Assembly (NCBI GenBank): GCA_965219035.1
Contig: CBDCMR010000003.1
Coordinates: 1,240,001-1,304,000, forward strand
DNA from: CBDCKN01 sp965219035
GTDB taxonomy: Bacteria > Gemmatimonadota > Gemmatimonadetes > Longimicrobiales > Gaopeijiaceae
DNA length: 64,000 bases
Direction of reading: 5' to 3'
The position numbers and the translations under genes are program-made. This document shows positions 27,324 to 35,657 of this stretch, in pieces. Position 1 is the stretch's first letter; each line of letters opens with the position of its first letter. The notes under the pieces were generated by a model. That model saw nothing but the letters and a program-made list of their open reading frames with translations, searched no databases and was not told where the DNA came from.

Positions 27324-27854
27324 TCAGCCTCTGCCCCCGAGTAGTTCCTGCGCCTCGCCTTCGGTAAGCCCCACCTCGGCCACGTCCTCACTGGCCTCGA
27401 GCAATGCTCGATCCTCCGCCATTCTGGCTAGGGCCAGCGAACCGGTGGCTGAGACTGCGCACAGCAGAGCCAAAGGACCGATTATTATGGCAGTGAATAG
27501 CCACAGGTCCACAGCAGCACTCGCCAGCCCCACAGCAACCATGGCAGCCGGAAACAGACCCAGCAACACACCACCCACCGCCCCCCAAGCGCCGAATCGG
27601 GGAAGCGACAACTCATCGAATCTGCGACGGCGCCCTGCAATCCCAAGCACCGTTGAGAAGAGCGCACCACCAACGAAGCCGGGTAGCGCCAGCGCCGGCA
27701 ACGGGGCATCAAAGATTTCAAAGAAGACTACCCACGGAAGACCGGGCAGCAACAGCGAGGTTATCCCTATCAGCACACCGACGAGCGCCCATCCGGCCGC
27801 CCAGGTCAGGCCCATTCCAACCGCACCGCGGATGCGTCTCAGCCACTTCTTCAT
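27324..27854 (-). CDS. small integral membrane protein of unknown function
   Basis: A 176-aa protein that opens with a basic N terminus (MKKWLRRIRG) and has about four hydrophobic helices (WALVGVLIGITSLLLPGLPW, GGVLLGLFPAAMVAVGL, LWLFTAIIIGPLALLCAV). It ends in an acidic cytoplasmic tail (EASEDVAEVGLTEGEAQELL). The glycine-rich repeats in the helices are typical of uncharacterised membrane proteins in this lineage. No functional motif is seen. It is followed by the S9 gene on the same strand after a 91-base gap in the upstream direction. Confidence 0.6.
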   Translation of the reverse strand: MKKWLRRIRGAVGMGLTWAAGWALVGVLIGITSLLLPGLPWVVFFEIFDAPLPALALPGFVGGALFSTVLGIAGRRRRFDELSLPRFGAWGAVGGVLLGLFPAAMVAVGLASAAVDLWLFTAIIIGPLALLCAVSATGSLALARMAEDRALLEASEDVAEVGLTEGEAQELLGGRG

Positions 27855-27945
27855 GGCATCCTCCGGTCCTGATGCTCCGGACGAGGACCGGCAATCCGCC
27901 GGACGCCGCCGGACGCCGCCGATCGAGCGGCCAACCCGCCTCCCC

Positions 27946-30393
27946 TTAGAACGAAACCGCCCGCGCAGGCTTGTCCTTCACGTGGCGCTTCATCCAATCG
28001 AACATCTCCCACACGGTGTGTAGCACCGACTCCCGGGCCCGGTATCCGTGACTCTCTTTCGGCAACATGACCAGCCGAACCGTGCCCCCGAGTCCTTTCA
28101 CGGCATGGAACAGCCGCTCGGATTGAATGGGGAAGGTGCCCGAGTTGTTGTCGATCGCCCCGTGGGTCATCAGCAGCGGCTCGTTGATCTTCTCCGCGTG
28201 CATGAAGGCCGACATTTGGAAGTAGACTTCGGGCGCCTCCCAGAACGTGCGTCGCTCGTATTGGAAGCCGAAGGGGGTCAGACTGCGGTTGTAGGCGCCG
28301 CTGCGCGCGATGCCCGCCGCGAAGTCGTCCGAATGGGCGAGCATGTTGGCCGTCATGAAGGCACCGTAGCTGTGCCCCGCGATCCCGATCCTGTCTCGGT
28401 CGGCGACGCCTAGCTCCACGAGCTTGTCCACCGCCGCCTTGCCATTGGCGACCAATTGGTCCACGTACGTGTCGTTTGCGGTGAAGCCACCCACGATGGG
28501 CATGGCTGCGTCGTTGAGTACTGCGTACCCCTGCGTTAGGAACAGCAGGTGCGATGCACCCGAGATCATCGTGAATCGGTGAGCTGAGCCCCGCACCTGG
28601 CCGGCTCCGTCCTCGTCTGCGAATTCCCGAGGGTACGCCCAGACCAGCGCCGGCAGCTTTTGGGCTTCCTGGTACTCCGCGGGCAGGTACAACTCGCCCG
28701 ACAACGGAATGCCGTCCGCGCGCTCGTAGTAGATCTTCCTCTTGGTGATCCCCGCGAGCCGCGGCTGGGGATTGGAGAACTCGGTCAGGGCACGGCGCTC
28801 ATCCCGGTCGGTCCAGACCGCGAAGTAATTAGGCGCCTCCGTCGATGTTTCGCGCCTCGTGACGATCCGCTCCCCCTCCTGATCCAGCACCGTGGTTACC
28901 ACCTCGTAGCTGTCCGAAGTCGAGCGAAAGAGTCTCTCGCTCTCGCCGTCGCTCAAGCTCACACGGTCCAGGAAGGGCCGGTCGCCTTCCGGCGACCCTC
29001 CTGGGCCGGTGGTGAAGATGTTCCTGCCGTCCATTCTGACGATGGGCTTGCCGTCGCCGTCCATCGCGGACACGGGGTCACCCGGATTCCCGTACCAATC
29101 GTCGGTGTTCCGATCCCAGAGAAGGTAGGGCGCCGCTTCGGGCTCATCCGCGTCGACCACCCAGGTGCGGCTGCTCCGGGTGGGCCAATCGAACTCGTAG
29201 ACCAGCGCTGTCCGGCCGTCCTCTCCCCAGAGCACCGGATACGCGAACCTGAAGGCTCCGGATCCTAGCCGTCGCTCGGTCCGGATCAGCTCCGCTGGCT
29301 CACCCGAGAACGGCGCGTCGAGGGTCAATACCCGGTCTCTGTGCGGGATGTCGGTGGCCGGATCGCCCCCGTCCAGGGCCTCGATGTAGGCCAGAGTCGC
29401 CGGCGTGCCAGGGCGCCAGGAGAACTGGCGCAGACCGGCGCGGCGGAACCCCATGTGCTCGGGGCCTCCCTCGTCGATCGCGAGGCTCGCCGCGGCGTGG
29501 ACTACCTCTCCGATCCCGTTCCACACTTCGATTTCTTTCGCGAAGCGTGCGTCCGGCACCAGCCGGGAGTAGGGCGCGACCGTTCGGACCGCCAGGAAGT
29601 ACTCACCGCTGGGGGATGCTTCGAGGGATGCATAGATCGCCGGCGGACCCACCGGACGGACAGTTCCCGTTTCCGCGTGGACCAGGGCCGGCTGTGACGT
29701 AAGAAAGTATTCGAACAACGCCTCGTCGTGGCCGTCCTTGAGCAGGTCCTGGTAGGTCCACGCGGGCGCTTCGACCCCTGAGGACTCTTGGACGAGGGGA
29801 CCGAACGGCACCGCCGGGCGTTCGGGAACGGAGCCGCGGCTCTCGACGGTGAGGTGGCACAGAAGGTGTTCGCTGTCGGGCATCCATTGACAGGCCTGGC
29901 CGCGCGCGCCGTTGAGCCGTTCGTCCGTGAGCGCCCGGGCTGAGGCGGCCGACGGATCAGCCACCCACAGCGTGATCCGGGCCGCGGTCGTCTGGGCAAA
30001 GGCGAAGCGGCTGCCGTCAGGGCTCCACATCGGAGGGCTGAGACCGCCCTCCACGCCTGTCACTGCCCGCTCGCCTCCCTGGTCGATGTCTACAATGCTC
30101 ATCCGGACGAAGGGTGGGGACGCGTGCAGACCGTTGGTGCGTGGGCTGATGCGTCGGCCCGCGAGGCGCAGCATGGGTTCCGCGAGAGCCCCGATGCCAG
30201 GCATGCTCTCCCGGTGACCCAGCAGGAGCCACTCTCCTCCTGGACTGACGCTCCCGGTCGGCGTGGGCGAGGCTTCCAGGATGTCCACCACGTCGGGGGG
30301 CGGGACCTGGTAGGGCTGTTGGGCCTTGCCGGGTTGGGGGCAAAGAAGCGCCGCGATCGGGACCGCCATGGCGATCGAAATGAGCTGTCTCAT
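27946..30393 (-). CDS. exported S9 family peptidase
   Basis: An 815-aa protein. The ATG at 30393 follows CGGAGAC and starts a signal peptide (LISIAMAVPIAALLCPQPGKAQ). After a long propeller the hydrolase domain shows Ser675 in AGHSYGAFMTAN, Asp748 in THGAIDNNSGTFP and His782 in ESHGYRARES, a full triad. The sequence around the acid (IDNNSGTFP) groups it with the glutamyl-endopeptidase-like S9 enzymes, different from the HG-x-DDN type at 22.5 kb. It is the last degradative gene before the island. Confidence 0.92.
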   Translation of the reverse strand: MRQLISIAMAVPIAALLCPQPGKAQQPYQVPPPDVVDILEASPTPTGSVSPGGEWLLLGHRESMPGIGALAEPMLRLAGRRISPRTNGLHASPPFVRMSIVDIDQGGERAVTGVEGGLSPPMWSPDGSRFAFAQTTAARITLWVADPSAASARALTDERLNGARGQACQWMPDSEHLLCHLTVESRGSVPERPAVPFGPLVQESSGVEAPAWTYQDLLKDGHDEALFEYFLTSQPALVHAETGTVRPVGPPAIYASLEASPSGEYFLAVRTVAPYSRLVPDARFAKEIEVWNGIGEVVHAAASLAIDEGGPEHMGFRRAGLRQFSWRPGTPATLAYIEALDGGDPATDIPHRDRVLTLDAPFSGEPAELIRTERRLGSGAFRFAYPVLWGEDGRTALVYEFDWPTRSSRTWVVDADEPEAAPYLLWDRNTDDWYGNPGDPVSAMDGDGKPIVRMDGRNIFTTGPGGSPEGDRPFLDRVSLSDGESERLFRSTSDSYEVVTTVLDQEGERIVTRRETSTEAPNYFAVWTDRDERRALTEFSNPQPRLAGITKRKIYYERADGIPLSGELYLPAEYQEAQKLPALVWAYPREFADEDGAGQVRGSAHRFTMISGASHLLFLTQGYAVLNDAAMPIVGGFTANDTYVDQLVANGKAAVDKLVELGVADRDRIGIAGHSYGAFMTANMLAHSDDFAAGIARSGAYNRSLTPFGFQYERRTFWEAPEVYFQMSAFMHAEKINEPLLMTHGAIDNNSGTFPIQSERLFHAVKGLGGTVRLVMLPKESHGYRARESVLHTVWEMFDWMKRHVKDKPARAVSF

Positions 30394-30734
30394 CGTCTGT
30401 CTCCGGGTCGACGCCTGGTCGTTGCCTGATTCTAGAGCGTCCGGATCACCGGCACCACGTGTGGGAAGCACCTGATTTCACCTATATCCTGCCGCTCCGC
30501 AGGACGCGCATCATTCATGCACGGCGTGCATACTTCACCGGGGATCGTGCGTCCGTCTGCGCTGGCTCGCCAGCATCCTCTTGAAGCCTGCTTGAGCGAG
30601 GCGAGAACCCTCCCCTTGCGAGGCCGTGCCCATGCCAAGGTGCACTGTCACGGTTCGCCCATGCAAGGACGAGACGATCGGATGCGTGGGTGGACAACGG
30701 GTGAGACCATCTGCCGGCGGGTCCCGGAGCGCGT
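30394..30734. other. 341-bp region without an intact gene
   Basis: No supported gene. It precedes the tyrosine recombinase remnant and may hold its decayed N-terminal arm domain, but no frame gives a recognisable match. Confidence 0.4.
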
Positions 30735-31355
30735 GTGGGGAAACCCACGACCCCTGATGGCAGGGGGTGGTGTTCCAGTGCTCCTTCGTCCTTTCCAAAC
30801 TCGGGCTCTCCAGGTCCATGGAAGTCCGTGGGCAACCGCACGGTCCAGAAGGACCTGAGCTTCCTTAGATCGGTTCTTCGGTGGGCCACGATGGCCGGGG
30901 ATGGACGCGGGGGTGTGCTGCTGGGGATCGCGTCGGAGGTAGACTGGCGATTTCGTGTGGCTCTCGTTTTGGCCTACGAGACTGGTCACCGCATTGGAGC
31001 CATCCGGAACCTGCTGTGGTCCGATCTGGACCTGGAGGGTGCGCTCATTAGTTGGAGGGCCGAGTGCGAGAAGACTGGCTATGCACACAGCACGCCGATG
31101 ACGGATCACCCGAGACAGGTGATCGAGGAAATCCGGCGAAGGAGCCCGGGGATTGGCGATGCTCCCTTGCTCCCAGCACCGAAGGACAGATCACGGCCGG
31201 TCGGCCGGTATGTCGTACGCGGATGGTGGCGCAAGGCCGAGAGGCTTGCTGGATTCGAGCGTAGGCAAGGTCGCGGTTGGCACTCCGTGAGGCGAAAGTT
31301 CGCGACGGACCTGATGCATGCGCCGCTCAAAGTGCTGTGCAAGCTTGGCGGCTGA
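30735..31355 (+). pseudogene. tyrosine recombinase remnant (no catalytic Tyr)
   Basis: The open frame contains TVQKDLSFLRSVLRWATMAG of a core-binding domain, then jumps to SEVDWRFRVALVLAYETGHR and IGAIRNLLWSDLD, the first catalytic Arg box. It continues to GRGWHSVRRKF (the H-x-x-R box) and ends prematurely at KVLCKLGG. The linker between core-binding and catalytic domains is shorter than usual, suggesting an internal deletion at about 30915. The second His/Trp box and the Tyr are lost. The first ~40 residues look out of frame. Integrase pseudogene. Confidence 0.75.
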
Positions 31356-31379
31356 ACTCTTCGTACCCTCGTCGCGAGC

Positions 31380-31504
31380 CGGGAGGCAGTGGATCATCGT
31401 GGGACATGACGAGGAAAACGTAGAGGACGCGGAACGTCGCCGTTGGAACCACGAAGAAGTCGATCGCGACGATGTCCCCGACGTGGTTTTCGCCACCCAC
31501 AATG
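31380..31504 (-). pseudogene. DDE integrase (rve) fragment, cut by the IS481-type element
   Basis: On the minus strand this encodes NHVGDIVAIDFFVVPTATFR followed by VLYVFLVMSHD, the first-Asp region of rve transposases that lack an obvious partner here. Homology is lost after SHD on one side. On the other side it is interrupted by the IS481-type element, whose 7-bp target duplication CACAATG lies at 31498-31504 and 33974-33980. Only about 45 residues survive. Confidence 0.7.
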
Positions 31505-31618
31505 TGTGCTGAGACGGTATTCACCTGACAGTTGACCACGAGAGAGGACGGTGGCCAGCCGCCCTCGCCGGAGCTAATTGAGAGATGTCGAAGTCACTCA
31601 CTTAGCACGGGAGAGAAG

Positions 31619-32686
31619 ATGACCACCGTCCAGGGGGAGAAGATAGCGCGCCGCAAGCTGAGCCTGCTACAGTTGGCCCAGGAGCTCGGCAACGTGAGCA
31701 AGGCGTGCAAGATCGTGGGCTACAGCCGGCAGCAGTTCTACGAGATCAGGAGGAACTTCCAGCTTTACGGGGCCGAGGGGCTGATCGACCAGCTTCCGGG
31801 GCCGAAGGGACCGCACCCGAACCGGGTGAGTGAAGAGATTGAGCAGGCGGTCTTGGCCCACGCCTTGGAGGCTCCGACGCACGGAGCTCAGCGGGTCGCG
31901 GACGAGTTGCTGCTCGGAGGGATCCAGGTGAGCTCAGGAGGCGTACGGGGCGTGTGGAGCCGGCATGGCCTCACCACGAAGCACGAACGGCTGCTCAGGC
32001 TCGAAGAGACGGCCAGGGAACGGAAGCTGAAGCTGACCGACGAGCAGATCGAGCTGCTGGAGCGCTTCAGTCCCGAGTTCCGGGAGCGCCACATCGAAGT
32101 CCATTACCCGGGCGACCTCGTCGCCGTGGACACGTTCTTCGTCGGAACGCTGAAGGGGGTCGGCAAGGTGTACCTGCAGACCGTGCTCGATTGCTTCAGC
32201 CGCTACGCCTGGGGCCGGCTCTACACGAGCAAGCTCCCGCTCACGGCGGTGCAGGTGATGAATAACGACGTGTTGCCGTTCTTCGATGAGCACCGGGTCC
32301 GGGTGAAGACCGTGCTCAGCGACAACGGCCGCGAGTTCTGCGGCCGTCCGGACCGTCACCCATATGAGCTGTTCCTTCAGCTCGAGGACATCGAGCACCG
32401 CACGACGAAGGTGGGCAGGCCCCAGTCCAACGGCTTCATCGAGCGCTTCCACCGCACGCTCCTCGACGAGCACTTGAGGGTGAAGGGCCGCACCACCTGG
32501 TACGAGACCGTCGAGGAGATGCAGCAGGACCTCGAGGCGTATCTGGAGACCTACAACCGGAAGCGGCCGCACCGCGGTCGAGCCATGGAGGGCCGCACGC
32601 CCTATCAGGTCTTCAAGGCCGGTCTCACCGACGCCAGGAAGGCCGCAAAGGCCAGGAAGGAGGAGGCTAAGACGAAGGCAGCCTAG
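31619..32686 (+). CDS. IS481-type transposase, outer copy
   Basis: A 355-aa transposase. The ATG at 31619 follows CACGGGAGAG and starts MTTVQGEKIARRKL; an upstream in-frame start at 31532 lies in the element's end and is less likely. An N-terminal helix-turn-helix (LAQELGNVSKACKIVGYSRQ) precedes the rve core, with candidate catalytic residues Asp171 (VAVDTFF), Asp235 (LSDNGREF) and Glu275 (GFIERFH). A Lys/Ala-rich tail ends the protein. The stop codon lies inside the target site of the inner copy. The protein is identical to that of the inner copy. Confidence 0.9.
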   Translation: MTTVQGEKIARRKLSLLQLAQELGNVSKACKIVGYSRQQFYEIRRNFQLYGAEGLIDQLPGPKGPHPNRVSEEIEQAVLAHALEAPTHGAQRVADELLLGGIQVSSGGVRGVWSRHGLTTKHERLLRLEETARERKLKLTDEQIELLERFSPEFRERHIEVHYPGDLVAVDTFFVGTLKGVGKVYLQTVLDCFSRYAWGRLYTSKLPLTAVQVMNNDVLPFFDEHRVRVKTVLSDNGREFCGRPDRHPYELFLQLEDIEHRTTKVGRPQSNGFIERFHRTLLDEHLRVKGRTTWYETVEEMQQDLEAYLETYNRKRPHRGRAMEGRTPYQVFKAGLTDARKAAKARKEEAKTKAA

Positions 32687-32687
32687 A

Positions 32688-33918
32688 TGTGCTGAGACGG
32701 TATTCACCTGACAGTTGACCACGAGAGAGGACGGTGGCCAGCCGCCCTCGCCGGAGCTAATTGAGAGATGTCGAAGTCACTCACTTAGCACGGGAGAGAA
32801 GATGACCACCGTCCAGGGGGAGAAGATAGCGCGCCGCAAGCTGAGCCTGCTACAGTTGGCCCAGGAGCTCGGCAACGTGAGCAAGGCGTGCAAGATCGTG
32901 GGCTACAGCCGGCAGCAGTTCTACGAGATCAGGAGGAACTTCCAGCTTTACGGGGCCGAGGGGCTGATCGACCAGCTTCCGGGGCCGAAGGGACCGCACC
33001 CGAACCGGGTGAGTGAAGAGATTGAGCAGGCGGTCTTGGCCCACGCCTTGGAGGCTCCGACGCACGGAGCTCAGCGGGTCGCGGACGAGTTGCTGCTCGG
33101 AGGGATCCAGGTGAGCTCAGGAGGCGTACGGGGCGTGTGGAGCCGGCATGGCCTCACCACGAAGCACGAACGGCTGCTCAGGCTCGAAGAGACGGCCAGG
33201 GAACGGAAGCTGAAGCTGACCGACGAGCAGATCGAGCTGCTGGAGCGCTTCAGTCCCGAGTTCCGGGAGCGCCACATCGAAGTCCATTACCCGGGCGACC
33301 TCGTCGCCGTGGACACGTTCTTCGTCGGAACGCTGAAGGGGGTCGGCAAGGTGTACCTGCAGACCGTGCTCGATTGCTTCAGCCGCTACGCCTGGGGCCG
33401 GCTCTACACGAGCAAGCTCCCGCTCACGGCGGTGCAGGTGATGAATAACGACGTGTTGCCGTTCTTCGATGAGCACCGGGTCCGGGTGAAGACCGTGCTC
33501 AGCGACAACGGCCGCGAGTTCTGCGGCCGTCCGGACCGTCACCCATATGAGCTGTTCCTTCAGCTCGAGGACATCGAGCACCGCACGACGAAGGTGGGCA
33601 GGCCCCAGTCCAACGGCTTCATCGAGCGCTTCCACCGCACGCTCCTCGACGAGCACTTGAGGGTGAAGGGCCGCACGACCTGGTACGAGACCGTCGAGGA
33701 GATGCAGCAGGACCTCGAGGCGTATCTGGAGACCTACAACCGGAAGCGGCCGCACCGCGGTCGAGCCATGGAGGGCCGCACGCCCTATCAGGTCTTCAAG
33801 GCCGGTCTCACCGACGCCAGGAAGGCCGCAAAGGCCAGGAAGGAGGAGGCTAAGACGAAGGCAGCCTAGACACAGCTCCGGCGAGGGCCAACTGTCAGGT
33901 CATTACCATCTCTGTACA
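32688..33918 (+). mobile_element. IS481-family element, inner copy nested in the outer copy
   Basis: A complete 1231-bp element with the same ends as the outer copy. It is flanked by a 7-bp duplication GCCTAGA (32681-32687 and 33919-33925) that belongs to the outer element. It sits 48 bp from the outer element's right end and in the same orientation. One base difference seen between the copies (ACC versus ACG in a Thr codon, 32488-32505 region) shows that they are nearly identical and the event is recent. Confidence 0.9.
32802..33869 (+). CDS. IS481-type transposase, inner copy
   Basis: This 355-aa protein is identical to the outer copy, with the same GGGAGAG ribosome binding site and ATG. 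It is intact, with the helix-turn-helix and all three candidate acidic residues in place, so the element should be able to move. Confidence 0.9.
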   Translation: MTTVQGEKIARRKLSLLQLAQELGNVSKACKIVGYSRQQFYEIRRNFQLYGAEGLIDQLPGPKGPHPNRVSEEIEQAVLAHALEAPTHGAQRVADELLLGGIQVSSGGVRGVWSRHGLTTKHERLLRLEETARERKLKLTDEQIELLERFSPEFRERHIEVHYPGDLVAVDTFFVGTLKGVGKVYLQTVLDCFSRYAWGRLYTSKLPLTAVQVMNNDVLPFFDEHRVRVKTVLSDNGREFCGRPDRHPYELFLQLEDIEHRTTKVGRPQSNGFIERFHRTLLDEHLRVKGRTTWYETVEEMQQDLEAYLETYNRKRPHRGRAMEGRTPYQVFKAGLTDARKAAKARKEEAKTKAA

Positions 33919-33973
33919 GCCTAGACACAGCTCCGGCGAGGGCCAACTGTCAGGTCATTACCATCTCTGTACA

Positions 33974-34171
33974 CACAATGGAACCACTAGTTCTTGAGCG
34001 TGATTTGCCGCGATCGGTTTCTATACGCGATCCACAAATGACCAGCTCTTGTCTCAAAGTATCTTTTGTTCGCGTAAGAACCATATTAATATTCTATTGT
34101 TCGCATCGCCTCATTTCTAATAAGATTTCAGCAATTCCTATTATTGAGTAGATCGCAGAATGGCTACACAA
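33974..34171. other. AT-rich upstream region of the Fic-family gene
   Basis: About 200 bases much richer in A and T than the surroundings (for example TTTCTAATAAGATTTCAGCA). The sequence continues on the other side of the IS3 element at 35606 and leads to the Fic-family gene, so it is probably that gene's native promoter region. No gene is seen in it. Confidence 0.55.
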
Positions 34172-34294
34172 TGAGGTGGTCCTACTTCGTTGGACAGTCC
34201 GAGGGCGATCTTAAGGTGGATTCCGATGGTCTCCAAAGCCCTCGGGGTCCCGCTTGAGGCCGGGTGTTCTCCTTCGAGCCCGGTTTGAATATAA

Positions 34295-34339
34295 CCTCCG
34301 TCTTCCCGTCGGGACTGGTTCCCGATGGGAAGACGGAGG
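34295..34339. terminator. long hairpin in the 3' non-coding part of IS3 element A
   Basis: 20-bp arms (34295-34314 and 34320-34339, one mismatch) around the five-base loop CTGGT; the left arm reads CCTCCGTCTTCCCGTCGGGA. It lies about 75 bases after the orfB stop and could end transcription, although no T-run follows. Confidence 0.6.
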
Positions 34340-34414
34340 GAAGGGCCGCGCGTAGATCCCGCGACGATCGCAGGCGTCGTTGCGCCGGTTGGGTGGCGTC
34401 GCGCCGGATCGTCC

Positions 34415-35230
34415 TCACCACACCTCCGCGCCTTCGCGATAGGCCTCGCCCGGCGTCCGTCCGCCCAGCGACGAGTGCGGGCGCGCTTCGTTGTAGAAGT
34501 CGATCCACGAGCCGATGATGCGTTGGGCGTCGGGCCCGTCCCGGAGCTCGTAGAGGTACACCGCCTCGTACTTCAGCGACCGCCACAGCCGCTCGATGAA
34601 GATGTTGTCGAGGAAGCGGCCCCGGCCGTCCATCGAGAAGCGCACGCCCGCACCCAGCACCCGGTCGGCGAACGTCTCGCTGGTGAACTGGGAGCCCTGA
34701 TCCGTATTGAGGATCTCCGGAGCCCTCCAGCCCAGCGCGTCGTCCAGCGCCTGGACGCAGAACGACGCGTCCATCGTGTTCGACAGCCGCCAGGCGAGCA
34801 CGTGCCGGGTCGCCCAGTCCATCACGGCCACCAGGTAGAAAAACCCTTGCGTCACCGGGACATAGGTGATGTCCGCGCACCACACGTGGTCCGCCCGCGA
34901 GATCGTGAGGCCCCGCAGCAGATAGGGGAAGACCCGGTGCTCCGGACTCGCCACGCTCGTGCGCGGCCGCCGGTAGGTCGCCTCCATCCCCATCAGGCGC
35001 ATGAGCCGCCGGATCCGGTGCCGGCCCGCGGCAACGCCCTCGCGGCGCAGATGCCGCATCAGCTGCCGGCTCCCGTAGAACGGATACGCCATGTGGAGCC
35101 CGTCCATGCGCCGCATGAGCGCCAGGTCCTCGGCGCTCTCCCCCTTCGGCCGGTAGTACTGCGACGACCGGCTCACGCCCAGCAGCGCGCACTGCCTCGA
35201 AAGACTCAGCGGTCCGTCCCGCTCGATCAT
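34415..35230 (-). CDS. IS3 element A transposase, orfB (rve integrase)
   Basis: A 271-aa product if started at the ATG at 35230; the functional protein is expected to be an orfA-orfB fusion made by frameshifting. The HTH_21-like part (QCALLGVSRSSQYYRPKGES) is followed by the integrase core with DITYVPVTQGFFYLVAVMDW, NTDQGSQFTS and FLDNIFIERLWRSLKYE, giving the D-D-E triad, and the C-terminal RPHSSLGGRTP block. The open frame extends upstream through the slippery site into orfA. Confidence 0.9.
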   Translation of the reverse strand: MIERDGPLSLSRQCALLGVSRSSQYYRPKGESAEDLALMRRMDGLHMAYPFYGSRQLMRHLRREGVAAGRHRIRRLMRLMGMEATYRRPRTSVASPEHRVFPYLLRGLTISRADHVWCADITYVPVTQGFFYLVAVMDWATRHVLAWRLSNTMDASFCVQALDDALGWRAPEILNTDQGSQFTSETFADRVLGAGVRFSMDGRGRFLDNIFIERLWRSLKYEAVYLYELRDGPDAQRIIGSWIDFYNEARPHSSLGGRTPGEAYREGAEVW

Positions 35231-35250
35231 CCGCCCCCGCTCCGCCCGGC

Positions 35251-35538
35251 TCAGCGCTTGAGCCCGCGCCGAAAAAAATCCCGCTCGACCGTGAGCTCCC
35301 CGATCTTGGCGTGCAGGTCCCGGATCTTCGCCTCGTGCTCCAGGGCGGCCTTGCGGCCCGCGCCCCCGGCAAACACCTCCGGCAGCCCTTCGAGCAGCTG
35401 CCGCTTCCATGTGGTCACCTGGTTCGGATGAAGCTCGTGCCGCGCCGCGATCGCCTGCACGCTGTCCCGCTCGCGCAGCGCCTCGAGCGCTACCCGTGCC
35501 TTGAACTCCGCCGTGAACCGCCGTCTCTTCCTGGCCAT
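35251..35538 (-). CDS. IS3 element A orfA
   Basis: A 95-aa protein with the HTH of IS3 orfA proteins (RRRFTAEFKARVALEALRER, then QVTTWKRQLLEG) and a coiled-coil/leucine-zipper end (IRDLHAKIGELTVERDFF). A run of seven T (minus strand; 35272-35278) falls in the RDFF codons. The -1 frame there leads straight into orfB, the usual arrangement for the transframe transposase. Confidence 0.9.
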   Translation of the reverse strand: MARKRRRFTAEFKARVALEALRERDSVQAIAARHELHPNQVTTWKRQLLEGLPEVFAGGAGRKAALEHEAKIRDLHAKIGELTVERDFFRRGLKR

Positions 35539-35657
35539 CTCGGTGCCTCCTCTTCCGCTCTGGAATCCACCTTAACGACCTGTCCAAAAAACCGGGACCA
35601 CCTCACAAAAACGCAATAGATCGTGTGCAAACAGCATTTCCGGAGATTATTGACGAG

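Larger units (their letters stand above)
31505..33973 (+). mobile_element. IS481-family element, outer copy, interrupted by an identical inner copy
   Basis: The outer copy consists of 31505-32687 plus 33926-33973 (1231 bp together), with the second copy inserted between. The left end begins TGTGCTGAGACGG and the right end, reverse-complemented, begins TGTACAGAGATGG; both then share ACCTGACAGTTG, and the outer 30 bases match at 25 positions. It is flanked by a perfect 7-bp duplication CACAATG (31498-31504, 33974-33980). Ends starting with TGT and this transposase type fit IS481. Confidence 0.9.
34172..35605 (-). mobile_element. IS3-family element A (1434 bp)
   Basis: Left end TGAGGTGGTCC at 34172; right end, reverse-complemented, also TGAGGTGGTCC ending at 35605. 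Both ends share TTGGACAG and TTAAGGTGGATTCC further in. It is flanked by the 3-bp duplication CAA (34169-34171, 35606-35608). It carries overlapping orfA and orfB on the minus strand. It separates the AT-rich upstream region from the Fic-family gene. Confidence 0.9.

Noticed and set aside
35272..35278. A7 run as a sequencing error splitting one transposase gene
   Set aside because: The split orfA/orfB arrangement with a -1 slippery run is normal for IS3 elements.
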